This document shows positions 33,619 through 41,993 of a stretch of 64,000 nucleotides of DNA, piece by piece (the stretch's first letter is position 1; every line of letters begins with the position of its first letter). The notes under the pieces were generated by a model that was not told the DNA's origin, did no database searches, and saw nothing but the letters and a program-made list of their open reading frames with translations. The translations under genes were made by a program, and so were the position numbers. The DNA is from JAJTDS01 sp964202895 (GTDB lineage: Bacteria > Pseudomonadota > Alphaproteobacteria > Rickettsiales > UBA1997): NCBI GenBank assembly GCA_964202895.1, contig CAXNJM010000001.1:1161156-1225155 (forward strand), read 5' to 3'.

Positions 33619-35256
33619 ATGAAATTACCCCTAAAAAAGCCAGAATTACTAATGCCAGCAGGTAATCTTGCTCGTTTAAAAACCGCTATTCTTTATGGAG
33701 CGGATGCCGTTTACTGTGGTACTCCAGACATGTCATTGAGAGTAAAATCATCTTTTACTCTTGAGGATGTAGTCGAGGGTATCGAATTTGCTCATCTTTA
33801 TGGTAAAAAAGTTTATTTAACTCTAAATTTATTTTCTCACAATAAAGATATCGAAAAATTGCCTCAATTCCTAGAAACCGTTCGCTTGGTTAAACCTGAC
33901 GGGTTAATAGTTTCTGACCCTGGAGTTTTTAGTTTTGTAAAAAAATATGCTCCTGAATTGGAGCTTCATGTTTCAACTCAGGCTAATGTTTGTTCTTGGC
34001 TAACTGTAGATTTTTGGGAGCAACAAGGAGCAAGTCTTGTGGTTCTAGCAAGAGAAGTTTCTTTTGACGAACTTAGAGAAATTAGAGAAAAATGCCCGAA
34101 TATAAAGCTTGAAACATTTGTTCACGGCTCAATGTGCATGACTTACTCCGGTAGGTGCTTGCTTTCAAATTTTATGGCAGAAAGAGGTGCTAATCAGGGC
34201 AGTTGTGCTCATAGTTGTCGTTGGGGTTATAAATTAAAAATAAAATTAAAAGATAATACCGAGCATGAAATTGAAATTAACGATCAAAATAAAGATCTTT
34301 TTGATTTCTTTTTAGAAGAAGAAATCAGGCCGGGTGCATTGATGCCATTTGAAGAAGATGTAAATGGCTCTTATATTCTTAATGCTAAAGATTTATGCTT
34401 ATTGCCAAAACTTGATGAATATATTAAGCTTGGTCTTGATTCTTTCAAGGTTGAAGGCAGAAACAAAACCGAATTTTATGTTGGTTCAGTAGCAAGGGTT
34501 TATCGTGCTGCGATTGACGATTATTTTAATGATCCTGAAAATTGGCATTATCAAGATTATATGAATGAAATTAATGCAATTGCTAATCGTGGCTATAGCT
34601 TAGCTTTTCATGACGGTAGGCTTACTGAATTAGCTCATGATTATGAAAGTACTGGCTCGACTAGTTTTTATGAATTTGCAGGAAGAGTTGTTGAGTGGCA
34701 AGAAGATGACTTAATTTTAGAGGTTAAAAATAAGTTAGAAGAAGGCGATGTTATCGAATTTCTATCTCCTTCACAAAGAAAGCCGATTTTGTTAAGAATA
34801 TATGATTTTATTGATGCTGAGAACCCTAATAAAATTACTAAAGTTGTGAATGCGGGGCAAAAGCCAAAAATTAGAATCAAGGCTGAATTATTTCATCTGG
34901 AAGATAAAGAAAACATCAAGAAATTACTGCCTCCTCAAGCTATTGCCAGAAAAGAGAAGTCGCTCGATGAGGCGGAAAAGCTAAAAGTAGAATCTCGACA
35001 GCTTTCTCACTCGCTTGAAGCTGGTGAAGTCAAGGAAGAAAAATATCAAAGAAAAAGGAATCAATATTTCGAAGCTCTGAGCTTTATAGAGGAAGATATA
35101 AATAGCAATTCAACATTATCTACCAAAACCCCAAAAATAGGAAAAGAAGGTTGCTGTGGCAAGGGTTGCAACGGTTGTTTAATTTTTTGGTATGATGAAA
35201 AATATATTAAAGCAAGAGAAATTCTTAAAAAGAAAAAGATTGGTGAAATGCTTTAA
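33619..35256 (+). CDS. Peptidase U32-family protein (TrhP/RlhA-like)
   Basis: The 545-residue protein has the U32 core: PELLMPAGNLARLKTAILYG, YGADAVYCG, LHVSTQANVCS and the signature ETFVHGSMCMTYSGRCLLSN. Family members act in prephenate-dependent hydroxylation of tRNA uridine-34 (TrhP) or of 23S rRNA (RlhA) and probably carry an iron-sulfur cluster. The C terminus carries a Cys cluster, EGCCGKGCNGC, not expected in the core and likely an extra metal site. An old annotation as collagenase-like peptidase should be treated with caution. It is the last gene of the plus-strand run. Confidence 0.88.
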   Translation: MKLPLKKPELLMPAGNLARLKTAILYGADAVYCGTPDMSLRVKSSFTLEDVVEGIEFAHLYGKKVYLTLNLFSHNKDIEKLPQFLETVRLVKPDGLIVSDPGVFSFVKKYAPELELHVSTQANVCSWLTVDFWEQQGASLVVLAREVSFDELREIREKCPNIKLETFVHGSMCMTYSGRCLLSNFMAERGANQGSCAHSCRWGYKLKIKLKDNTEHEIEINDQNKDLFDFFLEEEIRPGALMPFEEDVNGSYILNAKDLCLLPKLDEYIKLGLDSFKVEGRNKTEFYVGSVARVYRAAIDDYFNDPENWHYQDYMNEINAIANRGYSLAFHDGRLTELAHDYESTGSTSFYEFAGRVVEWQEDDLILEVKNKLEEGDVIEFLSPSQRKPILLRIYDFIDAENPNKITKVVNAGQKPKIRIKAELFHLEDKENIKKLLPPQAIARKEKSLDEAEKLKVESRQLSHSLEAGEVKEEKYQRKRNQYFEALSFIEEDINSNSTLSTKTPKIGKEGCCGKGCNGCLIFWYDEKYIKAREILKKKKIGEML

Positions 35257-35264
35257 ATTTCAAG

Positions 35265-35311
35265 GCTTTAAGTTTTAGGGCTTTAAGTTTTAGGGCTTTA
35301 AGTTTCAAGAG
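35265..35311. repeat. 15-bp tandem repeat after the U32 gene
   Basis: About three copies of GGCTTTAAGTTTTAG follow the stop directly, the last diverged (AAGTTTCAAG). They occupy the gap before the palindromic terminator. No coding role is apparent. They resemble in size the repeats after gltX but not in sequence. Confidence 0.65.
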
Positions 35312-35319
35312 TTTAGAAT

Positions 35320-35353
35320 TCAACTGTAATTTTATTAATAAAATTACAGTTGA
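35320..35353. terminator. Bidirectional terminator between the U32 gene and sdhD
   Basis: TCAACTGTAATTTTATT (35320-35336) is the exact inverse of 35337-35353, giving a 17-bp perfect palindrome with no separate loop. On the plus strand it is followed by GCTTTTAG. It lies between two convergent genes, 64 bp after the U32 stop and 4 bp from the sdhD stop, the ideal place for a shared terminator. Confidence 0.7.
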
Positions 35354-35357
35354 GCTT

Positions 35358-35729
35358 TTAGTTAATTAAAGAGCCAACTATATATAATTTTAGAATTGTT
35401 GTGCTAACTGCAAATCCAACAAATATAGATAGAAATCTAATTAGGTTGATATAAAAAATTCTTTGAGATTTTGAAGAGATGTAATCCTCGAAAACTACCT
35501 GCATTCCCAATGTTCCGTGATATAAAGAAGTTGCAATTAGAAGAATTGACATTGTTGCATTAAACCAGTAGGAAAAGAATATTGGCAAGTAAATAATTGG
35601 ATTTTGTGCAATTTGCAATAAAGACATTACAAGCCATACTACTAAAGGAATTAAAGCGATGGCAGTAATTTTTTGCAATATCCAGTGATTAAAGCCACTA
35701 TGATTAGAAGATGTTTTTATTTTGTTCAT
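35358..35729 (-). CDS. sdhD: Succinate dehydrogenase membrane anchor subunit
   Basis: The 123-residue protein has three membrane helices. The haem/quinone region shows HWILQKITAIALIPLVVW near the N terminus and YHGTLGMQVVFEDYISSK in the middle, which holds the haem-ligand His. It anchors the catalytic subunits in complex II. Length is typical. sdhA and sdhB are not in the window, so the complex II genes are split. It follows sdhC by 11 bp. Confidence 0.92.
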   Translation of the reverse strand: MNKIKTSSNHSGFNHWILQKITAIALIPLVVWLVMSLLQIAQNPIIYLPIFFSYWFNATMSILLIATSLYHGTLGMQVVFEDYISSKSQRIFYINLIRFLSIFVGFAVSTTILKLYIVGSLIN

Positions 35730-35740
35730 AATATAGAAAA

Positions 35741-36181
35741 TTATAATTTAAAGTGAAGTCCAAGAAAATAATAGCAACCAAAAACAGTTAGACAAGTTAG
35801 TATTATTGCTGATATTATTACTAATATTCCGTTGTAACGAGCATTTTCTTTGTTAAATCCTTTTCCGATATCCCAAAATAGATGACGTATTCCGTTGCAA
35901 AAATGATAATAAAGAGAAAAAGAAATTAATGTTACAGAGCAGAAAATTAAGTATCTGGCTAGGTTCCAAACCCAGCAATCGCAGTGTTCCCCGCTTTTCA
36001 TTGTATTGCTAGGGGCAAATTCTTGCCAATTTCCATAAATTACGATTGCAGAACATATGGCGATTATTGAAAAATATAATACTATGCCTGTAAAGCGATG
36101 CATAATTGAGCTAAAAGATGCAACGCTCCATTTATATATTTGCAAATGAGGGGATGTTGGTTTTTCTTGTTTTTTATTCAT
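35741..36181 (-). CDS. sdhC: Succinate dehydrogenase cytochrome b556 subunit
   Basis: The 146-residue protein has three helices. The family signature is SPHLQIYKWSVASFSSIMHR FTG at about residues 10-32, and the haem-ligand region is HFCNGIRHLFWDIG. It forms the ubiquinone site of complex II with SdhD. The short hydrophilic loop after the first helix contains two cysteines (HCDCW). It is 29 bp after ftsZ on the same strand. Confidence 0.94.
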   Translation of the reverse strand: MNKKQEKPTSPHLQIYKWSVASFSSIMHRFTGIVLYFSIIAICSAIVIYGNWQEFAPSNTMKSGEHCDCWVWNLARYLIFCSVTLISFSLYYHFCNGIRHLFWDIGKGFNKENARYNGILVIISAIILTCLTVFGCYYFLGLHFKL

Positions 36182-36210
36182 AAATTTAAGATTTGTTAAG
36201 ATTTTTATTG

Positions 36211-37962
36211 TTAAACTTTTTTTCTAAAAAATGCGGGGACATTTATAATGTCGTCATCTTCTTCGATTTCTAAATTTCTATCTTGATTTTTTTTCAGATC
36301 TTTGTCTTCAAAAATTGTTAAATTATTTTTCTTCGAAAAATTGGTTTTTTTATCCTCTTCATCGCTTAAAAATAGATTGTCAATATTTTGTGATCTCGAT
36401 AATTTATCATTAAAAAGGTCATCATCATTATTCTGGATAAAAAATTTATTTTTAGCATCTTCTTCAATTTCTGCTTCATGCTCCTCGATGGATTTGTTCT
36501 TTAAGATTGATTTGGCAGGCTTTTCATTGTTTTTCTTCCCCAAAGCATTATTCATAAAACCAAACAAATTAAAGCCTCCAGACGAGTCTTTTTTATTTTT
36601 ATGTTGATCGTTATTTGTTTTTGTGTCTTTCTTAATTTCAAGATCTTTATTTGTATCTTCAATAAATTTTGCTTTTTTAGTTTCCTCTTGTTTTGGTAAA
36701 AAATTTTTATTAAATAAATTTTTGTTTTGATCTTTGTTTGAGAAATTAAATTGTTCAAATTCTTCTACCGAATCGGCTTTTTCATAATCTTGATATAGTG
36801 GATTCGGATCTTTTAGATAGGTTTTTGCAGGCTTAAAATCTGATGAATTTATTTCTTCTATAATTTCTTCTTTTTTGGTTTTTATGATTGCTCCTGCATC
36901 AAAAAAATTACGATTATTTTTTAACGGCTCATGAAGTGTATTTTTTTCGTCGTTATTAGAGCGATTATAATCATTATTCTCATTTTTGGCATTGTCTTCA
37001 ATATCTATGCCTGTTGCAACTACTGAAATTCTTATTTTACCCTTCATATTATCGTTAAAAGCGGAACCAAATATTATGTTTGCATTGCTATCAACTTGTT
37101 TTTTAATTGTATTCACCGCAAGTTCAGCTTCAAATAATGTCATATCTGGGCCTCCTGTCATGTTAACCAATACTCCTTTTGCTCCCTTGATTGAGATATC
37201 GTCTAGTAGGGGGTTAGCAATTGCAGCCTCGCAAGCTAAAACCGCTCTATCTTGACCTTCGGCTTCGCCAGTTCCCATCATTGCTTTGCCCATTTTTGTC
37301 ATGATGGTTCTAATGTCTGCAAAATCAAGGTTAACTAAGCCGGGCATGGTTATTAAGTCTGTGACACCTCTTACCCCAGCATGAAGAACATCATCGGCCA
37401 TCTTGAATGCTGATTCAAATGTTGTTTGTTCGTTGGCAATTCTAAATAAATTTTGATTAGGTATTATGATTAGTGTGTCGACAAATTTTTTTAATTCTTC
37501 AATTCCGTTATTTGCTATATCCATACGATATTTGCCTTCAAAATGAAATGGTTTTGTTACTACTCCAACGGTTAATATGTCTCGCTCTCTTGCTAGTTTC
37601 GCAATAACAGGGGCCGCTCCGGTTCCAGTTCCACCGCCCATTCCCGCGGCGATGAAGACCATATGACAGCCTTCAAGAAAATTCTCAATCTCTTTGATGT
37701 TTTCTTCGGCAGCTACTCTACCGCGATCAGGGAATGAACCTGCGCCAAGACCTTTTGTTGTCGCAAGACCTAATTGTATAATGTTGGGAGCTAAAGAGTT
37801 GGATAAAGCCTGAGCATCTGTATTGGCTGCTACAAATTCAACTCCTTCAAGATTAGATCGTATCATATTGTTTATTGCATTTCCTCCGGCACCGCCAACT
37901 CCAAAAATAATGATTTTTGGTTTTAGTAGATCATGTTGAGGTATATCAAGTTTAAGAGACAT
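36211..37962 (-). CDS. ftsZ: Cell division protein FtsZ
   Basis: The 583-residue tubulin homologue has the GTPase core in residues about 12-325: GVGGAGGNAINNM, the tubulin signature GGGTGTGAAPVIA and the T7-loop region NLDFADIRTIM. A long disordered charged linker (about residues 330-565) follows. It ends with the partner-binding peptide IINVPAFFRKKV. FtsZ polymerises into the division ring. Alphaproteobacterial FtsZ linkers are often long. It lies far from the mraZ-rsmH-ftsL cluster and without ftsA/ftsQ beside it. Confidence 0.97.
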   Translation of the reverse strand: MSLKLDIPQHDLLKPKIIIFGVGGAGGNAINNMIRSNLEGVEFVAANTDAQALSNSLAPNIIQLGLATTKGLGAGSFPDRGRVAAEENIKEIENFLEGCHMVFIAAGMGGGTGTGAAPVIAKLARERDILTVGVVTKPFHFEGKYRMDIANNGIEELKKFVDTLIIIPNQNLFRIANEQTTFESAFKMADDVLHAGVRGVTDLITMPGLVNLDFADIRTIMTKMGKAMMGTGEAEGQDRAVLACEAAIANPLLDDISIKGAKGVLVNMTGGPDMTLFEAELAVNTIKKQVDSNANIIFGSAFNDNMKGKIRISVVATGIDIEDNAKNENNDYNRSNNDEKNTLHEPLKNNRNFFDAGAIIKTKKEEIIEEINSSDFKPAKTYLKDPNPLYQDYEKADSVEEFEQFNFSNKDQNKNLFNKNFLPKQEETKKAKFIEDTNKDLEIKKDTKTNNDQHKNKKDSSGGFNLFGFMNNALGKKNNEKPAKSILKNKSIEEHEAEIEEDAKNKFFIQNNDDDLFNDKLSRSQNIDNLFLSDEEDKKTNFSKKNNLTIFEDKDLKKNQDRNLEIEEDDDIINVPAFFRKKV

Positions 37963-38012
37963 AAATTCTTTAAAAAATGGTTAATTATGTTTTGATTTAT
38001 TGTAATGTAGCT

Positions 38013-39977
38013 CTAAATAAAAAGCAAAAATTTTAATAGTAAAAGTAAAAATGCTCCAATTGATATCAATCCGATAATCATTGATAAGGAGTGATTATAA
38101 ATGTAGCCAGTTTGAATTGTAGATGCTCCTTTTGAGAATATTTTAGTGACACAAATTAATAAATTAGAAAATTTATCAATAATTTTCATATCAATTATTT
38201 TCCATAAAAATAAGCCTAAATTTTTAGTCGATTTTATTATGGCGATATTGTATATTTCATCAAAATACCATTTATTGAATGATATTTTATAAAGAGGTAA
38301 TAAAATTTTAGGAATTTTATTCAAAATTGATTTATTTTTAAGATAAAAGTAGAATGCGAGCATAATTGCTAAAACCCCAACAATAATTGCTGATAATTTT
38401 ATTAATAATGGTGCATGGTGAGCTTCTTCAATTGTGTTTAATCTTTCTGTTGCTGTAAAAATTGAATCAATAAAAAAGCCATTTTTATTATCGGTAAGGC
38501 TTAAGATTTTACTACCCACAAAGCCTGCAAATATTGAACCAATGGATAAAATAATTAGTGGAATAGTCATTGTTTTTGGTGATTCATGGGCATTTTCAAA
38601 TCTATGATGATCTCCACGATTTTTGCCGTAAAATACGAGAAATATTAATCTCCAAGAATAAAATGCAGTTAAGAAAGCGGATATAATTCCTGCTATGTAA
38701 GCTAATTTTCCAAATTTATGATGAGATTGATAAGCAACTTCGAGAATTAAATCTTTTGAGAAAAAGCCTGCAAGAGGCGGAAAGCCAGCGAGAGCGAGAG
38801 ATCCTATCCACATCATTGCACAAGTAAGGGGGATTTTTTTATAAAGACCGCCCATTTTTTGGATATTTTGTTCGTGATGCATTGCATGAATTACACTGCC
38901 AGCACTAAGAAATAATAGGGCTTTAAAAAATGCATGGGTTGCAAGATGAAATATTGCAACAGAATAGGCAGAAAGACCACAAGCAAAAAACATGTATCCA
39001 AGCTGACTACAGGTTGAGTAGGCAATAATTTTTTTAATGTCGTTTTGAGTAATAGCAATTGTTGCTGAAAATAAAGCGGTTGTCGCTCCAACAATTGTTA
39101 TCATTGATAAGGCTACTTCTGAATATTCGAAAATAGGGGAGCATCTTGCTATTAAGAAAATTCCCGCAGTAACCATTGTTGCGGCATGAATTAGTGCAGA
39201 AACGGGAGTAGGGCCTTCCATTGCATCAGCAAGCCAAACATGTAGGCCAATTTGAGCTGACTTTCCCATTGCTCCAATAAATAGGAATATGCATATTATG
39301 TCGATATTATTAAGGTTATAGCCCAATATAGAAAAATTATCATTAAGATGGTTGCTAACTTGATTAAAAACTTGTTTAAATTCAATAGAGCCAAATGTTA
39401 AATAGATTAGCGATATTGCGATTATGAGGCCAAGATCTCCCACGCGATTAGTAACAAATGCCTTAATTGAAGCACAGTTAGCACTTTCTTTTTGAAACCA
39501 AAACCCGATTAATAGATAAGATGATAAGCCAACACCTTCCCAGCCAACAAAAAGTTGCAAGAAATTATCTGAAACGACCAATATTAACATAAAAAATGTA
39601 AATAGTGATAGATAGCACATAAATCTTGAAATTGATTTATCTTCATGCATATAGCCAATTGAATATAAATGAACAAGAGTTGAGATTAGGGTTACTACAA
39701 CTAGCATAATTGAAGTAAGTGAATCGACTTTAATTGCCCAATTGGCTACAAGATTTCCTGAGTTTATCCAAGGAGCTAGATATTCAAAATAAGTAGTTTT
39801 GTTGATAAAAACATCAGAGAAAAGTTTTATAGAGCAAACCGCTGATATCGATAAAAGGGCGGTTGTAAAGTATTGAGAAAAAATATCGGCACGATAGCGA
39901 TTTTTCGCTAATTTTGAAACAATGCCAGATGTTAAGAAGCCAAATAAGGGCAGAAACAAAACTAGTTTTAATAGCAT
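38013..39977 (-). CDS. nuoL: NADH-quinone oxidoreductase subunit L
   Basis: The 654-residue protein is a proton-pumping antiporter-like subunit of complex I with about 16 helices. Core blocks are SIGYMHEDKSISRFMCYL, LFVGWEGVGLSSYLLIGFW and AMEGPTPVSALIHAATMVTAG. KNDIKK-type pump lysines and the C-terminal amphipathic region (KWYFDEIYN) are present. Length is normal. The neighbouring nuo genes are missing, so it is either displaced from its operon or lies alone, as in some Rickettsiales. It ends 50 bp before ftsZ starts on the same strand. Confidence 0.95.
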   Translation of the reverse strand: MLLKLVLFLPLFGFLTSGIVSKLAKNRYRADIFSQYFTTALLSISAVCSIKLFSDVFINKTTYFEYLAPWINSGNLVANWAIKVDSLTSIMLVVVTLISTLVHLYSIGYMHEDKSISRFMCYLSLFTFFMLILVVSDNFLQLFVGWEGVGLSSYLLIGFWFQKESANCASIKAFVTNRVGDLGLIIAISLIYLTFGSIEFKQVFNQVSNHLNDNFSILGYNLNNIDIICIFLFIGAMGKSAQIGLHVWLADAMEGPTPVSALIHAATMVTAGIFLIARCSPIFEYSEVALSMITIVGATTALFSATIAITQNDIKKIIAYSTCSQLGYMFFACGLSAYSVAIFHLATHAFFKALLFLSAGSVIHAMHHEQNIQKMGGLYKKIPLTCAMMWIGSLALAGFPPLAGFFSKDLILEVAYQSHHKFGKLAYIAGIISAFLTAFYSWRLIFLVFYGKNRGDHHRFENAHESPKTMTIPLIILSIGSIFAGFVGSKILSLTDNKNGFFIDSIFTATERLNTIEEAHHAPLLIKLSAIIVGVLAIMLAFYFYLKNKSILNKIPKILLPLYKISFNKWYFDEIYNIAIIKSTKNLGLFLWKIIDMKIIDKFSNLLICVTKIFSKGASTIQTGYIYNHSLSMIIGLISIGAFLLLLLKFLLFI

Positions 39978-40126
39978 TTTATTGGGTTAATTGGTAAATT
40001 AAAAATGTTTGTAAGTAATATATTAAAAAAATTCATTTTCTAAATTAAAAAGTAAAAATCAAATTAATTTTAGACTTTTTAAATTTATTACTCAAATTTA
40101 TAGCTTAGATTATTTAGATAAAAATT

Positions 40127-41137
40127 CTACGGTATATCTAGAGAATTAAAAAAGTCATTTTCTTTCTTAGTTTCTTTGTTATCTTCTTTTTTATCGCCCT
40201 TCATTTCATTGAGTATGGAGTTAATTGAATTTTGTTTTTCTTTCTTTTTAATCAGATTTATAACCGCTTTTCCTTCAACAACCGAATTATTACTTAACAT
40301 AAAGGTTTGATTAGGTTTTAGACTAAAAGAAACCTCGATTTGATTATCTTTGTTAATTTTAGGTGCTATTGTTTCTGACTTTTTTCCAGAAATTATTTTC
40401 CATTTAGTAATACTGAGTTTCCATACTACATCTATTCGATTTTCATGAACTTTTTTTATATAAAGTTCTTTGTTTCTTTGGTTAGTTTTTGGAGTTATTT
40501 TTTGATCATTAATCCATATTACCCAATCTTTTTGATTAAAGTAGATTATTGATGCTAGATATATATAGGATTTCTCGTTTCCCTGTTCATCCTCTTCTTT
40601 TTTTAACTTTTCCTCCTGCTCTTTCTTCTTCTTTTCCTTTAATTTGTCTTGTTCTCCTTTGGGGTCTTTAATTTTAACTTCTTCTTCAGCTTCTGCAACA
40701 AATGGTTGACCGTTATTTGCCGCTTCATTGGCTTTTTTAATATTTTTCAATTCTACTTCTGTTAACATTAATGAGTCATATTTTTTATCTGCCAATTCTT
40801 TTATTTCTTTATCTTTTGAGTTTTTTATAAGCTCTATTTTTTCTTCTGGCCTTTGTTCTGGCTTTTGTTCTGATTTTTGTTCGTTATTTGTTGGTATTTT
40901 GGTTGTTGTGGCTTTGATGTCAGTTATTTTTGGATCTTCTAGTATTTTGGTTGTTGCGGTATTGGTATCGTTTGCTTTTGGATCTTTATTGTTTGTCTGA
41001 TTATTGGTAATATTCTCTTTTATAGCCTCTTGTTTTGTATCCTCTTTTTTTGGAGGGGTTTGTGATTCCGCTATTTTGCAGTCAATTATTAAAAATGCTA
41101 GAATTGCGATGAATATTTGTATAATATTTTTTATCAT
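40127..41137 (-). CDS. PilP/GspC-like pilus or secretion assembly protein
   Basis: The 336-residue protein has an N-terminal hydrophobic segment (about residues 5-20, with Cys at DCKIAES that is not a perfect lipobox). A Thr/Lys/Glu-rich low-complexity region follows. A compact C-terminal domain (about residues 210-290) contains SIIYFNQKDWVIWINDQKI, a pattern seen in PilP/MshK/GspC-like domains that contact the secretin. Its ATG overlaps the end of the PilO-like reading frame as ATGA, so it is part of one operon with the two upstream genes. The family assignment is tentative. Confidence 0.6.
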   Translation of the reverse strand: MIKNIIQIFIAILAFLIIDCKIAESQTPPKKEDTKQEAIKENITNNQTNNKDPKANDTNTATTKILEDPKITDIKATTTKIPTNNEQKSEQKPEQRPEEKIELIKNSKDKEIKELADKKYDSLMLTEVELKNIKKANEAANNGQPFVAEAEEEVKIKDPKGEQDKLKEKKKKEQEEKLKKEEDEQGNEKSYIYLASIIYFNQKDWVIWINDQKITPKTNQRNKELYIKKVHENRIDVVWKLSITKWKIISGKKSETIAPKINKDNQIEVSFSLKPNQTFMLSNNSVVEGKAVINLIKKKEKQNSINSILNEMKGDKKEDNKETKKENDFFNSLDIP

Positions 41138-41993
41138 TGCTTATTTTTATTGTTATTCTCTGTATTTTTTTCAGTTAATTTGCTGTTTATTGGCTCGGTT
41201 TGATTGTTTGTTTTTACTGGATTTTCATTCACACTATTTAACTTGTCGTTTGAGTTAATGTTATCGTCTTTTTTTATACTGACTTCTGTTTTTTGGTCGT
41301 TGCTTGGATTGGTGTTTGCAACATTTTTTGTTAAATTATTGATATTAATTTTGTTCTTATCTATCGCGACTTCTTTCTCTTTATCTTTATAGGCATAAAT
41401 TATAAATTCAGCCTTACAAATTATTAAGCCGCCCGGTTTTTTTATTGCTATATTTAGATAATCTTCTTGCTCATATTTTTTTCTTTTTTTATTTCTACGG
41501 TTTTAAAAACAATGTAATTGGGAATTGATTTTTTAAGGTCGATTAAGAAATTTAAGGCATCAATATCTGTAAATACCTTGAATAGCAATGTTACTTTTGA
41601 TGCAACTACTACAACGGTTTTGTAATCAAAAGATTCTCCTTGCATATTTTGAGGGATTGATAATTTTACCGAATCAATCTGAGAGTGGTATTTTTCTGCT
41701 ATTATGTCTATTGTTTCAGTGACTTTTTCTGATTTTATACCTGTAATCATCTTTTTTTCATTGGAAAGAGTTTTCCATACATCGCGATATTTCTTTGCCT
41801 CTGTTGCTTTTTGTTCCATTTCTGTTGCTTGTTGAGAAGTTTTCATTGCTTCGTTTTCAATGTTTCTTATTCTTTCTTGTAAAAGATTTTCGCGATATAT
41901 TTTTAAAAATATTGACCCAGCAAAAAATATTACAAAAACAATGGTTAAGGCGATATTTTTAATAATTTTTTTTCTAATAATTGCAATTTGCAT
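41134..41993 (-). CDS. PilO/GspM-like assembly protein, needs a -1 frameshift
   Basis: The ATG frame gives 179 residues ending at 41454: an N-terminal membrane helix, a coiled-coil stretch and most of a PilO-like alpha/beta domain. It stops just where a last strand is expected. The -1 frame is open from 41502 to a stop at 41134-41136. It encodes NIAIKKPGGLIICKAEFI and then a polar tail, restoring the domain. That stop overlaps the next gene's ATG as ATGA. The shift point contains two runs of seven A on the coding strand, at about 41473-41490. Programmed slippage, an inactivating indel or a sequencing error are all possible. The total would be about 286 residues. Confidence 0.65.

Noticed and set aside
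35265..35311. CRISPR-like array
   Set aside because: Only three 15-bp direct tandem units without spacers; this is a simple tandem repeat.
40728..41392. Plus-strand hydrophobic ORFs over the PilP/PilO-like genes
   Set aside because: They are antisense shadows of Lys/Glu/Asn-rich genes; such reverse complements always look hydrophobic.
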